Part shown: in pieces, positions 30,246 through 40,229 of the stretch
How the letters are laid out: each line of letters opens with the position of its first letter
Position numbering within the stretch: the stretch's first letter is position 1
Assembly: GCA_022784065.1 (NCBI GenBank)
Contig: JALFUO010000060.1
Span: forward strand, 1 to 46,500
Direction: 5' to 3'
Source: Bacteroidales bacterium
Lineage (GTDB): Bacteria; Bacteroidota; Bacteroidia; Bacteroidales; Bacteroidaceae
DNA: 46,500 nucleotides
Translations under genes and position numbers: made by a program
The notes under the pieces: model-generated
What the model was told of the DNA's origin: nothing
The model's database searches: none
The model's input: the letters and a program-made list of their open reading frames with translations, nothing else

Positions 30246-33200
30246 TTGAGAAACACTCTGAAAAATATTATACGCGTTACGATCGGTACACTCTTGACGG
30301 TGTACCTCGTAACGCTTTTTGTTTTTAATTTCTCACCTGCTCGCCGCTGGATAACCGACAAGGCCGAAAATGCCTTACAAGAACTGTTGCAAACAAAGGT
30401 CGAGATAGAAGACATCGAGGCAGGCCTTTTCAACCGCCTCTCGCTGAAAAATGTCACGGTCTATGACCAGAGCGGCAAGCAGATGCTCAAAGCGAAATTT
30501 ATCTCCGCCAAAATAGAATGGCGGTCGCTCGTGAAAGATGCCGTGACGCTGCGCACGGTCTCCGTGCTCGACGGCAACTTCACGCTCTACAAACCGGCAG
30601 CAAACCGTCCTGCCAACTTCCAATTCGTGCTCGATGCCTTTGCCTCGAAAGACAAGTCGAAACCGTCGAGTCTCAACCTTGGCATCAACTCGCTCATACT
30701 GCGCCGATGCAAGGTGCGCTACGACGAATACGCCAAACCCCGAACGCCCCAGACTTTCAACGCCGCCCACCTCGCCCTGAGCGGGATAGACGCGAACATC
30801 AGCCTGAAAAAAATCTCGACAGACAGTCTTAATCTCCGCGTTCGCCATTTGGCTGCAAAGGAACAATGCGGACTGGACTTGCGAGAACTGACCTTCATCG
30901 TACAGGCCAATAGGAAAGCCGCCCTTTTGAAGAACCTCAACATCGAGGTCGGCGACTCTCACATTCGCCAATCCGAACTGCGCCTCACCTATGATGCTGT
31001 AAAGGACTGGGGCGACCTGTCCAACACGCTCTCTGCTACGGGTTCGCTGGCCGACATCACGGTGGCGACGGCCGACATCGCCCTCTTCGTGCCCGCGCTC
31101 CGCCCATTGCCGCTCACGTTGTCGCTCTCAATGGACTATCGCTTGCAACCCCAGAGCGGCGAATTCCGTAATATCAGCATCAAGGAAAGTCAGACGAACG
31201 CCTCCATCACGGGCGACTGTGCCCTTGCCTGGAACAAGTCGGGACTGCGCCGCGCCGACGCAACGCTGACAAACGCCACAGCCACGCAGGGACTTTTGAA
31301 GAAAATCTGCGAAGCATACATCAAAAACGCTGAGACGCAGAAAAAGATTTTGCTCTGCGGAATTGCCACCCTCAATGCCCGCGCTGCCTATCGCCCCGAC
31401 GGCGAAAGCACCGCCGATTTCGGCATTACCACCGATGCAGGCGGGGCAAAAGGCAAACTGGCGATGGTGAAGAAAGACATTAAGGGCAAAATCAGCATCG
31501 ATGGCTTAGACCTTGCGAAGATTATCGGCACTGAAAAACTGCCGCAAAGCCTTTCTGCTGAAATAAAAGGCAACGCTGTACTTCCCGAAAAGAGCCAGGG
31601 CGTGCCCGACCTGAACATTCAGGCCACTATTCTCAACGCGCGAAACAAGGACTACGATTTACGCAACATCGCGCTTACCGGCAAATGGCAAAAGGGACGC
31701 TTCCGCTTTGACCTGAAATCGGACAACGCGCCCGCCGCCCTGCAACTAAACGGCAGCGGCTTCTACAACGGAAAAACGGCACGCAACCTCGCCCTCTCTG
31801 CCAACGTGGGCATGCTGCGTCCCGCCGCACTCGGTTTCCCAATCAAAGGACGCGACGCGAGTATCTCGGGGAAAATAGAAGCCGCGCTTGACCGCCTCAC
31901 TGCTAATCAGCCGAATGGTTTCCTGAAAATCGACGACTTTTATTTTGCCTACAACGACAGCACGCCTTGCACCGTCAGGAACCTGCGCCTCAACGTGAAG
32001 CCCGCCAAGGACGGCAGCGACATCAACCTTACCAGCGACTTCCTCAACCTTACCTTCAACGGGCAACTTTCGCTCCCGAAACTTAAAACCGTGTACGAGG
32101 ACATGCTCGCCGCAGCCCTGCCGCAACTGCACACGGAAAAGAGCAACCCATCGCCCGAACACGACTGGACATTCAGCATGAGGCTCAAAAACACAGACTT
32201 CTTCAAGCACGTGCTGCTCCTGCCATTGGAAACAGAGGGCGACATTGCCGCAAACGGCATTTTCCGCAACCACGCACGCACGTCCTTCTTCCAACTCTTC
32301 ACGGACGGCATTGACTACAACGGGCAGAAGTTCAAAGATTTGCGACTCTTCGTGAAAGGAGAGAAAGATTGCTACAACTGCCTGCTGCAAACAGACCGCG
32401 CACTCGGCGGCAATAATTATAAATGGGTGGCTGAACTGCAAACCGACAGCGGGAAACTGGCCACCAACGTGCAATGGCGTAATCCGGAAGCCGCCAAGCA
32501 TTTCGGCGAAATCGACCTCCTCACGGAGTTCTCAAAGGGCGCGGCAGACGAGACGAAAATATCTACGAAGGTCAATCCCACACTCTTCACCATAGGCGAT
32601 ACAATCTGGAACATCGCCTCGGGCCTTGTGGAAGTGGAGGGCAAGGCGGTGGAGATAAACAACCTGCGCCTGAAACACGACGACCAATGGCTGGCAGTCA
32701 ACGGTAAATTGGGCAAGGGCGAGAATGACTCCATCGTGGCGCGGCTGCGCAAGATTGACGTGGCGTATATCCTCGGGCTGGTGAATTTCCACACGGTCGA
32801 ATTTACGGGACAAGCCACAGGACGCGCCGTTGTGAACGGCGACCTGAAAAATCCGCAGTTGAACGCCAAGATTAGGGTGGACGATTTTCATTTCAACACG
32901 GGCTATATGGGCACGGCGCACATCTTGGGCGGCTGGAGCAAGGAGGAGGGACGCATCAACCTCGACGCGCACATCGTGGAAGACGGCGTGGGCTATACGG
33001 ACGTGCTTGGATATGTGAGCCTCGCAGAGAAAGGCCTTGACCTCGACATCAAGAGCGAGCAGACAACGCTGCAATTCCTTAAGCCCTATATCGGACATAT
33101 CTTTACCAACCTCGACGGCCGCACAACGGGGCGCATGCGCCTGCACGGGCCTTTCAAGAAACTCGATTTCGTGGGCGAAGAAACGGCTTCGATAAGTGCG

Positions 33201-34691
33201 CATCTCGATGTGACGGGCGTGGACTACGCGCTCACCGATGGCCGCGTCCATGTGCGCCCCGGCGTTTTCGAGTTTGCCGATTTCAAGGTGGCCGACAAGA
33301 AGGGCAAAGGCACGGGCATCGCTGCCGGAGCACTGCATCACGACCATTTGAAAAATCTGCGCTATGAGTTCAATCTCGATGTAAACAATCTGTTGCTCTA
33401 CGACCGCCCCCGCGAGCACGACATGCCTTTCTACTCCACCGCCTACGGCACGGGCAAGGCAAAGATGAGCGGACGCTCGGGGCTCTTCACCGCCGACATC
33501 GACATCACCACCGAAGCCGGCACCTCGCTGACCTATCTGCTCGACACGCCCGACACTTACAGCGACACGCGCCTGCTGCAATTCACCTCCCTCGACCCCA
33601 AGCCGTTCGCCTTTGAGCCTGCCCCGGCCGACACCGCCGCCGCACGGCAGCCCGAACCTGTTGAAGAGAGCACCACGGATATTAAACTGAATTTCCAAGT
33701 CAATGTGAACGACCGCGCACAACTGCGCATCATCACCGACGACAATTCCGGCGACAATATTCAAGTGCGCGGCTACGGCCCGATGCGCGCCACGTATTAC
33801 AACAAAGGCCGCTTCGAACTCTTCGGCACTTACAACGTGCAGCGCGGCACTTACAAGATGTCACTCCAAGACATCATTCGCAAAGACTTCACCTTGCAGC
33901 CGGGCGGCACGCTCGTATTCACCGGCCCGCCAAGCGAGGGACGGCTCAATTTCCAGGCTGCCTACACGGTGAACTCCGCCTCTCTGAGCGACCTGAACTT
34001 CGGAGCGGGCATGACGAACAACAGCGTGCGCGTGAACTGCCTGCTCAACATCACGGGGCAGACCAAAGCGCCGCAAGTATCCTTCGGACTCGATTTCCCG
34101 ACGCTCGGCGACGAGGAACGCCGCATGGTGATGGACGTTATCAACACGGAAGAAGACCTCAACCGCCAGTTCGTCTACCTGCTCGGCATCGGGCGTTTCT
34201 ACAACAGCAACTACGCCGCGCAGCAGCAGGCCGTAGGGTTGTCGCAGTCGAACGTGGCGGCAAAATCCTTCCTTTCGAGCACGCTCACCAACCAACTCAA
34301 CAACATTATCTCCAACGCCATGGGCGGCAACGCGAAATGGAGCATCGGCACAAACATCAGCACGGGCCAAATAGGCTGGAGCGATATGGAAATCGACGGG
34401 CTGCTGCAAGGTCGCCTGCTCAACGACCGCCTGCTCATCAACGGCAACTTCGGCTACCGCGACAACCCGATGTATGCCACGAACTTTGTGGGCGATTTCG
34501 ACATACAATATTTACTTACGCCGAGCGGAAGCGTCAGCCTGAAAGCCTACTCGGAAACTAACGAGCGGTATTTCACAAAATCGTCGCTCACCACGCAAGG
34601 CATCGGCATACAACTCAAACGCGACTTCTCCAACGTGCGCGACCTCTTCACGCCACGCACAAAATGGCGCAAAAAGAAAGAGAATAAATGA
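30246..34691 (+). CDS. tamB: TamB-like translocation/assembly protein (AsmA-like, DUF490)
   Basis: The 1481-residue protein is anchored by one N-terminal helix (about residues 8-28, VTIGTLLTVYLVTLFVFNF). It continues as a long beta-rich bridge with AsmA-like motifs (KVEIEDIEAGLFNRLSLKNV). It ends with the TamB/DUF490 domain: NFQAAYTVN, the KTNQLNNIIS-like LSSTLTNQLNNIIS, WSIGTNISTG and LKRDFSNVRDLF. Such proteins span the periplasm and aid lipid or outer-membrane protein transport. The start is TTG at 30246: the frame is closed by TAA at 30225-30227, and no ATG precedes the membrane helix. The stop overlaps the dnaG ATG by 4 bp. Confidence 0.93.
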   Translation: MRNTLKNIIRVTIGTLLTVYLVTLFVFNFSPARRWITDKAENALQELLQTKVEIEDIEAGLFNRLSLKNVTVYDQSGKQMLKAKFISAKIEWRSLVKDAVTLRTVSVLDGNFTLYKPAANRPANFQFVLDAFASKDKSKPSSLNLGINSLILRRCKVRYDEYAKPRTPQTFNAAHLALSGIDANISLKKISTDSLNLRVRHLAAKEQCGLDLRELTFIVQANRKAALLKNLNIEVGDSHIRQSELRLTYDAVKDWGDLSNTLSATGSLADITVATADIALFVPALRPLPLTLSLSMDYRLQPQSGEFRNISIKESQTNASITGDCALAWNKSGLRRADATLTNATATQGLLKKICEAYIKNAETQKKILLCGIATLNARAAYRPDGESTADFGITTDAGGAKGKLAMVKKDIKGKISIDGLDLAKIIGTEKLPQSLSAEIKGNAVLPEKSQGVPDLNIQATILNARNKDYDLRNIALTGKWQKGRFRFDLKSDNAPAALQLNGSGFYNGKTARNLALSANVGMLRPAALGFPIKGRDASISGKIEAALDRLTANQPNGFLKIDDFYFAYNDSTPCTVRNLRLNVKPAKDGSDINLTSDFLNLTFNGQLSLPKLKTVYEDMLAAALPQLHTEKSNPSPEHDWTFSMRLKNTDFFKHVLLLPLETEGDIAANGIFRNHARTSFFQLFTDGIDYNGQKFKDLRLFVKGEKDCYNCLLQTDRALGGNNYKWVAELQTDSGKLATNVQWRNPEAAKHFGEIDLLTEFSKGAADETKISTKVNPTLFTIGDTIWNIASGLVEVEGKAVEINNLRLKHDDQWLAVNGKLGKGENDSIVARLRKIDVAYILGLVNFHTVEFTGQATGRAVVNGDLKNPQLNAKIRVDDFHFNTGYMGTAHILGGWSKEEGRINLDAHIVEDGVGYTDVLGYVSLAEKGLDLDIKSEQTTLQFLKPYIGHIFTNLDGRTTGRMRLHGPFKKLDFVGEETASISAHLDVTGVDYALTDGRVHVRPGVFEFADFKVADKKGKGTGIAAGALHHDHLKNLRYEFNLDVNNLLLYDRPREHDMPFYSTAYGTGKAKMSGRSGLFTADIDITTEAGTSLTYLLDTPDTYSDTRLLQFTSLDPKPFAFEPAPADTAAARQPEPVEESTTDIKLNFQVNVNDRAQLRIITDDNSGDNIQVRGYGPMRATYYNKGRFELFGTYNVQRGTYKMSLQDIIRKDFTLQPGGTLVFTGPPSEGRLNFQAAYTVNSASLSDLNFGAGMTNNSVRVNCLLNITGQTKAPQVSFGLDFPTLGDEERRMVMDVINTEEDLNRQFVYLLGIGRFYNSNYAAQQQAVGLSQSNVAAKSFLSSTLTNQLNNIISNAMGGNAKWSIGTNISTGQIGWSDMEIDGLLQGRLLNDRLLINGNFGYRDNPMYATNFVGDFDIQYLLTPSGSVSLKAYSETNERYFTKSSLTTQGIGIQLKRDFSNVRDLFTPRTKWRKKKENK

Positions 34692-36622
34692 TTGATAGAA
34701 ACACCATACAGCGCGTTATGGACGCGACCGACATAGTAGATGTCGTGCGCGACTACGTGACGCTGCGCAAAACCGGCACATACTACAAAGGACTTTGCCC
34801 TTTCCACAACGAGAAAACGCCAAGTTTCACCGTGAGTCCCTCGCGGCAATACTGCAAATGCTTCTCCTGCGGCAAAGGCGGCAACGCGGTGCACTTCCTC
34901 ATGGAAATAGAGCACCTCTCCTACCCTGAAGCCATCAAGCGCCTCGGCAAACGTTATGGCATTGAGGTGATTGAGGAAGCGCAGAGCGAGGAAGAGCGCG
35001 AGGCCCGCAATGTACGCGAAGGCTTGTTCGTACTCAACGAATGGGCGCGCGATTTCTTTGCCAACTATCTGCGGAGCAGTTCCGACGGTGTTGCGGTGGG
35101 CATGACCTATTTCCGCTCACGCGGCTTCCGCGACGATATCATCAAGAAATTCCAACTCGGCTTTGCACCCACGGAGCGCGATGCCCTCGCAAAGGCCGCG
35201 CTACAAAAGGGATATTCCAAAGAAGCCCTCACAAAAACCGGTCTTTGCTATGCCTCGGAAGACGGTAAACTCATCGACCGCTTCCACGGCCGCGTCATCT
35301 TTCCCGTCCACACCGTGTCGGGTCGCGTGGTTGCTTTCGGCGGCCGCATACTCTCTGCGAAAAAGGGCAATATGGCGAAATACGTCAATTCGCCCGAAAG
35401 CGAGATTTACAGCAAGAGCCGCGAACTTTACGGCCTGTTCCAGTCGCGCAGCAGCATTGCCCGCGAGGATTGCTGCTACCTTGTGGAGGGTTACACCGAT
35501 GTGATTTCGATGCACCAGAGCGGCATTGAAAATGTCGTGGCTTCTTCGGGCACGTCCCTCACCACTGGGCAGATTCACCTGCTGCGCCGCTTCACCAAAA
35601 ACATCACGGTACTCTACGACGGCGACAGCGCGGGCATCAAGGCCAGTCTGCGCGGTATCGACATGCTGCTCGAAGAGGGCATGAACGTGAAAGTGCTGCT
35701 GCTGCCCGATGGCGAAGACCCCGACTCGTTCGCACGAGGCCGCAACGCGCAGCAATACCGCGACTACATCAACGCCCACCAAACCGACTTCATCAAGTTT
35801 AAGACCAACCTGCTGCTCAGCGAGTGCGGCGACGACCCCATCAAGCGTGCAGGGCTTGTGACGGACATCGTTCGCAGCATCGCTGTTATTCCCAGCGAGA
35901 TTGTGCGACAGATGTACGCCCGCGAGTGCGCCGCAGCCATGAGCGTGAGCGAGGCCGTTATTGTGAGCGAAATCGCCAAGATGCGCCGCGACGGCAATGC
36001 GCAGGCACAAGCCGAAACGCCGCAGCCCGCCGAGACCGAAGCCGCCGAAGCGCTTACTGCTAAAACTCCCCCGCCTGCCGAGCAACAGGAAACGCTATCG
36101 CAAGAAGAACGCGCGCTGTTGGCGCTAATCGTAAAATACGGCGAGCGCACGTTTGAGGGTTCGGAGGGCAAATGCCTGGCTGCTTTCGTCCGCGATGAAT
36201 TGGAGACCGACGGCCTCGGTTTCGCTTCCCCCATGGCACGAGCCATGCTCGAAGAGGTGACGCAGCACGCCGCCGAACCTGGCTGGCAATCACTGCCCTA
36301 TTTCCTCAAACATCCCGATGAGGGCATCAGCAAACTTGCGGGCGAACTTTCGGAAGAAAAATATCGCCTCACCGAACGCCAGCAAAGCACCTTCGTGGAC
36401 GAAGGCAGCCGCCTCGGCGAAATATCAGCCCGCCTGCTCCTTGACTTCAAGCAAGGCTATGTGCGCGAGCAGATGAAACTGGTGATGCAAAAGATCCGCC
36501 AGGTTAATCCCAAAACCGACGCCGATGCGCTCCGCGCACTCATGCAGCAATATATCGACCTCTCGAATGTGGAGCGGCAACTCGCGCCGCTTATCGGCGA
36601 CCGCGTGTTTTCGATAAGATAA
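34688..36622 (+). CDS. dnaG: DnaG, DNA primase
   Basis: DnaG makes RNA primers at the replication fork. The 644-residue protein has a CHC2 zinc domain with Cys37, His40, Cys58 and Cys61 (CPFHNEKTPSF and CKCFSCGKGG). The catalytic core follows, with TOPRIM Glu267 in YLVEGYTDV and the DxD pair 311/313 in VLYDGDSAG. The linker and C-terminal region (about 440 on) should bind helicase DnaB. Length is normal. The ATG overlaps the tamB stop (ATGA), which suggests translational coupling. The DUF5063-like gene follows after 22 bp. Confidence 0.97.
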   Translation: MIDRNTIQRVMDATDIVDVVRDYVTLRKTGTYYKGLCPFHNEKTPSFTVSPSRQYCKCFSCGKGGNAVHFLMEIEHLSYPEAIKRLGKRYGIEVIEEAQSEEEREARNVREGLFVLNEWARDFFANYLRSSSDGVAVGMTYFRSRGFRDDIIKKFQLGFAPTERDALAKAALQKGYSKEALTKTGLCYASEDGKLIDRFHGRVIFPVHTVSGRVVAFGGRILSAKKGNMAKYVNSPESEIYSKSRELYGLFQSRSSIAREDCCYLVEGYTDVISMHQSGIENVVASSGTSLTTGQIHLLRRFTKNITVLYDGDSAGIKASLRGIDMLLEEGMNVKVLLLPDGEDPDSFARGRNAQQYRDYINAHQTDFIKFKTNLLLSECGDDPIKRAGLVTDIVRSIAVIPSEIVRQMYARECAAAMSVSEAVIVSEIAKMRRDGNAQAQAETPQPAETEAAEALTAKTPPPAEQQETLSQEERALLALIVKYGERTFEGSEGKCLAAFVRDELETDGLGFASPMARAMLEEVTQHAAEPGWQSLPYFLKHPDEGISKLAGELSEEKYRLTERQQSTFVDEGSRLGEISARLLLDFKQGYVREQMKLVMQKIRQVNPKTDADALRALMQQYIDLSNVERQLAPLIGDRVFSIR

Positions 36623-36626
36623 ATCG

Positions 36627-36647
36627 CATACAATATTATATTATATG
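36627..36647. repeat. AT-rich motif copy M5
   Basis: CATACAATATTATATTATATG is a near-palindromic relative of the motif, in reverse orientation, ending exactly with the ATG of the next gene. It fills the gap between dnaG and that gene. Confidence 0.45.
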
Positions 36648-37160
36648 TCCCAACAAACCATTCTCACCCCTCAAACGCTCGACCTCATACGCGTTTCGAC
36701 AGAGTTTTGCAAATACATAGAGCAGTGCGCCAATACGGAGAAAGAAGAGTTTTGCCGCGTGATGCTCGGCCTGCTTCCACTGCTTTATCTCAAAGCCCAC
36801 CTTGTCACTGACGTGCCTGAGATGCCGGGCTGGAATGAAGAAGCCGTCACGGAGGACGACTATAATTTCGTGCGGCAAAGCGTGGCAAAGGTTTTAGGCG
36901 AAGACGATGATTTCCTCGACGTATTTGTCGAAGACTTCAAGTTTTCCGACACGCCGATACTCTGCACCGTGAGCGAGAACCTTGCCGACGTTTACCAGCC
37001 TGTGCGCAACCTCGTAGAGGTGTTCCGCCAGCAGTCCGACTGCGAAGAGGCACTGCAAACGGCGCTTTACGACACGCTCGACCAATTCCGACTCTCGTGG
37101 GGGCAAAAACTACTGGGCGCATTGCGCACGCTCCACGATGTTACCGCAAAGACACTTTAA
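36645..37160 (+). CDS. DUF5063-like protein of unknown function
   Basis: The 171-residue, acidic, soluble protein has no signal peptide or membrane helix. It is mainly helical: FCKYIEQCANTEKEEFCRVMLGLLPLLYLKAHLV near the start, EDDYNFVRQSVAKVLGEDDDFLDVF in the middle, and LYDTLDQFRLSWGQKLLGALRTLHD at the end. I associate this pattern with DUF5063, mostly a Bacteroidales family next to the exonuclease gene. Function is unknown. It lies in a tight series after dnaG and 5 bp before the exonuclease gene, so a nucleic-acid role is possible; this is inference only. Confidence 0.75.
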   Translation: MSQQTILTPQTLDLIRVSTEFCKYIEQCANTEKEEFCRVMLGLLPLLYLKAHLVTDVPEMPGWNEEAVTEDDYNFVRQSVAKVLGEDDDFLDVFVEDFKFSDTPILCTVSENLADVYQPVRNLVEVFRQQSDCEEALQTALYDTLDQFRLSWGQKLLGALRTLHDVTAKTL

Positions 37161-37165
37161 CCCCG

Positions 37166-37783
37166 ATGGAACAATATTTCGCACGGATAGACAAAACCCT
37201 CAGTCCCTCAATGCCCCGCTACGCTTACGACGGGCGCATCTTTGTCATACAATCTGATAACGAGGCGCAAAGCGCCCTCCGCGCTTTGGAGAGTTATAAA
37301 CTCTTGGGATTCGACACCGAGACACGCCCCACTTTCCGCAAAGGCGAGCACCACAAGCCGGCATTGCTGCAAGTGGCGAGCGATGACTTCTGCTTTCTCT
37401 TTCGCCTCAATCACATCAGCCGCATAGACGCAATCGCAAACCTTTTTGCCAATCCCGACATCACGAAAGTGGGGCTTTCCATCAAGGACGACATTCACGC
37501 GCTGCACCGCTATGCGCCTTTCGAGCCGGCGGCCTGCGTGGAACTGCAACGCATGGCACTCGACCTCGGCATTGACGACCAAAGCCTCCAGAAGCTTTAC
37601 GCCAACGTCTTCGGCAAACGCATTTCCAAGAACGCGCAACTCTCCAACTGGGAAGCCGACGTGCTCACCGACGCGCAAAAGACTTATGCCGCCACCGATG
37701 CCGTTTGCTGCATACATCTGTATCGCAAATTCCTCGAAATGGCAGAAAACCGCAATTATACAATTATTCCACAATCTATATGA
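37166..37783 (+). CDS. DEDDy 3'-5' exonuclease (RNase D-like domain)
   Basis: The 205-residue protein is a stand-alone DEDD exonuclease domain acting on RNA or DNA 3' ends. Catalytic acids are Asp50 and Glu52 in GFDTETRP, Asp108 or 109 in VGLSIKDD, and Asp178 with Tyr174 in TYAATDAV (DEDDy type). It lacks the HRDC domains of RNase D, so the natural substrate is not certain. ATG 37166 is preferred to an upstream in-frame codon at 37097, which lies inside the preceding gene. Its TGA overlaps the start codon of the methyltransferase (ATGA). Confidence 0.9.
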   Translation: MEQYFARIDKTLSPSMPRYAYDGRIFVIQSDNEAQSALRALESYKLLGFDTETRPTFRKGEHHKPALLQVASDDFCFLFRLNHISRIDAIANLFANPDITKVGLSIKDDIHALHRYAPFEPAACVELQRMALDLGIDDQSLQKLYANVFGKRISKNAQLSNWEADVLTDAQKTYAATDAVCCIHLYRKFLEMAENRNYTIIPQSI

Positions 37784-38976
37784 CACTCAAAACTATACGC
37801 TTACGCAAGGGAAAGACCGAAAGCCTCAAGCGCTTCCACCCTTGGATATTCTCCGGCGCGATTGAGAGCGCCGACCCCGGCATCGAAGAGGGCGACCTCG
37901 TGCGCGTGGTCGATGCCGCCGGCAATTTCCTCGCCATCGGGCACTGCCAAATCGGCTCTATCGCCGTGCGCGTGCTCTCTTTCGCCCCGTGCGACATTGA
38001 CCGCGACTTTTGGACCACGCGCCTGGCCGAAGCCTACGCACTGCGCCGCGCCTTGCACCTTGCTATCGCCAATGAAGAAGAGAACAATATCTTCCGCCTC
38101 GTCCACGGCGAGGGCGACCGCCTGCCCGGACTGGTGGTAGACGTATATGGACGCACCGCTGTGATGCAGGCGCATACCGTGGGCATGCACGTATGCCGCA
38201 GGGAAATAGCCGCCGCGCTCATCGAAGCCTGCGAGGGCCGCATCGGCAGCGTTTATTATAAATCAGACACCACCCTGCCCTTCAAAGCCGAGGTCGACCG
38301 CGCGAGCGGCTTCCTCATCGGCGGCGACGACGCCTGCGACACGGCCGTCGAAAACCGCCTGCGCTTCCACATCGACTGGCTGCGCGGGCAGAAAACGGGC
38401 TTCTTCATCGACCAGCGCGACAACCGCAGCCTCCTCGAACACTATGCACGAGGCCGCCGCGTGCTCAACATGTTCTGCTATACGGGCGGCTTCAGCGTCT
38501 ATGCCCTGCGCGGCGGGGCGGAACTGGTTCACTCCGTGGATTCAAGCGCAAAGGCCATCGACCTCACCAACGCCAACGTCGCGCTCAACTTCCCCGCCGT
38601 AGGCACGCGCCATGAAGCCTTTGCCGAAGATGCCTTCAAGTTCTTGGAACACGCCCCCGAGGCGTACGACCTCATAATCCTCGACCCGCCCGCCTTTGCC
38701 AAGCACCGGGGCGCGATAGCGCAGGCCTTGAAAGGCTACACGCGGCTCAACGCCATTGCGTTCAAGAAGATACTGCCCGGCGGCATCATCTTCACGTTCA
38801 GTTGCTCGCAGGCCATCAGCAAGGAGCAGTTCCGCCTGGCCGTCTTCACCGCCGCCGCGCAGAGCGGCCGCCACGTGCGTATCCTCCACCAGCTCCACCA
38901 GCCCGCCGACCACCCCGTGAATATCTACCACCCCGAAGGCGAATACCTCAAAGGCCTCGTGCTGCAGGTGGAATAA
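37780..38976 (+). CDS. RlmI-like 23S rRNA (cytosine-5) methyltransferase
   Basis: A class I SAM-dependent enzyme that probably methylates a cytosine in 23S rRNA (C1962 in E. coli). The 398-residue protein has an N-terminal PUA-type domain (LRKGKTESLKRFHPWIFSGAI), a central EEHD-like domain, then FFIDQRDNR. The SAM loop VLNMFCYTGGFSVYA, the LIILDPPAFAKH motif (NPPY-like) and FTFSCSQ follow. The start at 37780 overlaps the exonuclease stop by 4 bp, indicating coupling. RlmI identity rather than a close paralogue is not proven. Confidence 0.87.
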   Translation: MTLKTIRLRKGKTESLKRFHPWIFSGAIESADPGIEEGDLVRVVDAAGNFLAIGHCQIGSIAVRVLSFAPCDIDRDFWTTRLAEAYALRRALHLAIANEEENNIFRLVHGEGDRLPGLVVDVYGRTAVMQAHTVGMHVCRREIAAALIEACEGRIGSVYYKSDTTLPFKAEVDRASGFLIGGDDACDTAVENRLRFHIDWLRGQKTGFFIDQRDNRSLLEHYARGRRVLNMFCYTGGFSVYALRGGAELVHSVDSSAKAIDLTNANVALNFPAVGTRHEAFAEDAFKFLEHAPEAYDLIILDPPAFAKHRGAIAQALKGYTRLNAIAFKKILPGGIIFTFSCSQAISKEQFRLAVFTAAAQSGRHVRILHQLHQPADHPVNIYHPEGEYLKGLVLQVE

Positions 38977-39016
38977 ATCAAAAACCGAAGGATGAAACGA
39001 AAAAGCAAGCTTTTTT

Positions 39017-39042
39017 AAGATATATATATCCAGGATTGTATG
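39017..39042 (+). repeat. AT-rich start-codon motif copy M6
   Basis: GATATATATATC, then CAGG, then ATTGTATG; the last three bases are the ATG of the CidA/LrgA gene. It keeps the TATATATA and ATTGTATG parts of the motif around a changed centre. Confidence 0.4.
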
Positions 39043-39417
39043 GTAAGACAATGTTTTATTCTTTTCGGTTGCCTGGCTTTGGGCGAACTGATTGTACGGA
39101 CAACGGGCGCGACATTGCCGGCAAGCATCATCGGCATGCTCATACTTACGCTATTGCTCAAGCTCAAGGTGGTCAAACTGGAATGGGTGCGCGGCCTGAC
39201 CGATTTCCTCATCGCTAATCTCGGCTTTTTCTTCGTGCCTCCCGGCGTAGCCCTCATGCTTTATTTTGATTTGATCAAGGCAGAGATTCTGCCCATTGCC
39301 TTGGCCACACTGCTGAGCACTATCATCGTGCTGATTATCACGGGACATACACACCAGGTTGTAAGTAAGGGAGAAAACAAGGTGCGCGAAAAAATACACA
39401 TCAAGAAACACGAATGA
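39040..39417 (+). CDS. CidA/LrgA-family holin-like protein
   Basis: A 125-residue membrane protein of about four helices with the family motifs LGELIVRTTGATLPASIIGMLIL near the start and ANLGFFFVPPGVALMLYF. The C-terminus is Lys-rich and cytoplasmic. These proteins act with LrgB/CidB partners in export or murein-hydrolase control and in pyruvate or other carboxylate uptake in some bacteria; which applies here is not visible. The partner gene begins one base after the stop codon. Confidence 0.88.
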   Translation: MVRQCFILFGCLALGELIVRTTGATLPASIIGMLILTLLLKLKVVKLEWVRGLTDFLIANLGFFFVPPGVALMLYFDLIKAEILPIALATLLSTIIVLIITGHTHQVVSKGENKVREKIHIKKHE

Positions 39418-39418
39418 C

Positions 39419-40120
39419 ATGATCAAGGATATCATTAGCAACGAATACTTCATGCTTGCCCTTACCTTCGGCGTTTTTTATGCTGCCAAGACCCTACAAC
39501 GTCGCCTTGGGTGGGTACTTTTCAACCCGATTCTGATAGCCATCGCCATCATCATCGTATTTCTGCTCGCAATGGATATTCCCTATGAGACTTACCACGA
39601 GGGAGCGAAACTGATAGAGTTCTGGCTGAAGCCCGCAGTGGTGGCCCTCGGTGTTCCGCTTTATTTGCAGCTCTCTTCCATCAAGCGCCAGTTTCTCCCC
39701 ATCTTGGCTTCGCAGACGATGGGATGTGTTGCGGGTATCGTGAGTGTAGTGGTCATTGCGAAGATGCTGGGAGCATCCAATGCTGTCATCATGTCGCTCG
39801 CAAGCAAGTCGGTCACCACGCCCATCGCCATGGAGGTGACTCAGGCGCTGGGCGGCATTCCTTCGCTTACGGCTGCCATTGTGGTAATAACTGGGCTTAT
39901 CGGCGCCATCATCGGTTTCAAGACGCTGTCCGTGGGCTATGTCCGCAATCCCATGGCTCTCGGTTTGTCAATGGGAGCAGCCTCGCACGCACTCGGCACC
40001 TCCGCTGCCATGGACCGCGACCAGTTCATGGGAGCATATGCCAGCTTGGGGCTCACCCTCAATGGCATCCTCACCGCTCTGCTCACGCCAACGGTCATAG
40101 ACATCATCAACGCCTTTTGA
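39419..40120 (+). CDS. LrgB/CidB-family membrane protein
   Basis: A 233-residue membrane protein with about seven helices and the LrgB signature: KSVTTPIAMEVTQALGG, the SLTAAIVVITGLIGAIIG segment, and MGAASHALGTSAAM near the end. It is the expected partner of the preceding CidA/LrgA gene, separated by one base, so both are surely co-expressed. A hairpin 110 bp downstream probably ends the transcript. No LytTR or LysR regulator is adjacent, so control is unknown. Confidence 0.9.
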   Translation: MIKDIISNEYFMLALTFGVFYAAKTLQRRLGWVLFNPILIAIAIIIVFLLAMDIPYETYHEGAKLIEFWLKPAVVALGVPLYLQLSSIKRQFLPILASQTMGCVAGIVSVVVIAKMLGASNAVIMSLASKSVTTPIAMEVTQALGGIPSLTAAIVVITGLIGAIIGFKTLSVGYVRNPMALGLSMGAASHALGTSAAMDRDQFMGAYASLGLTLNGILTALLTPTVIDIINAF

Positions 40121-40229
40121 GGGCAAATGCCCATCGCCGGGTATTCAGATAAAATAGGGTGTCCAGTTGAAAGTTCATGTTTGTTTTGGAATAAACTAAT
40201 GGAGGAGCATAATAAATCAACGCTCCACG

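Noticed and set aside
37705-37779. Extended start of the methyltransferase at 37705
   Set aside because: It would overlap the exonuclease by more than 70 bp; ATG 37780 gives the standard PUA-domain start and an ATGA junction.
38985-39020. Terminator after the rlmI-like gene (AAAAGC-AA-GCTTTT)
   Set aside because: The stem is only 6 bp with almost no loop and mostly A-T pairs; too weak to call.
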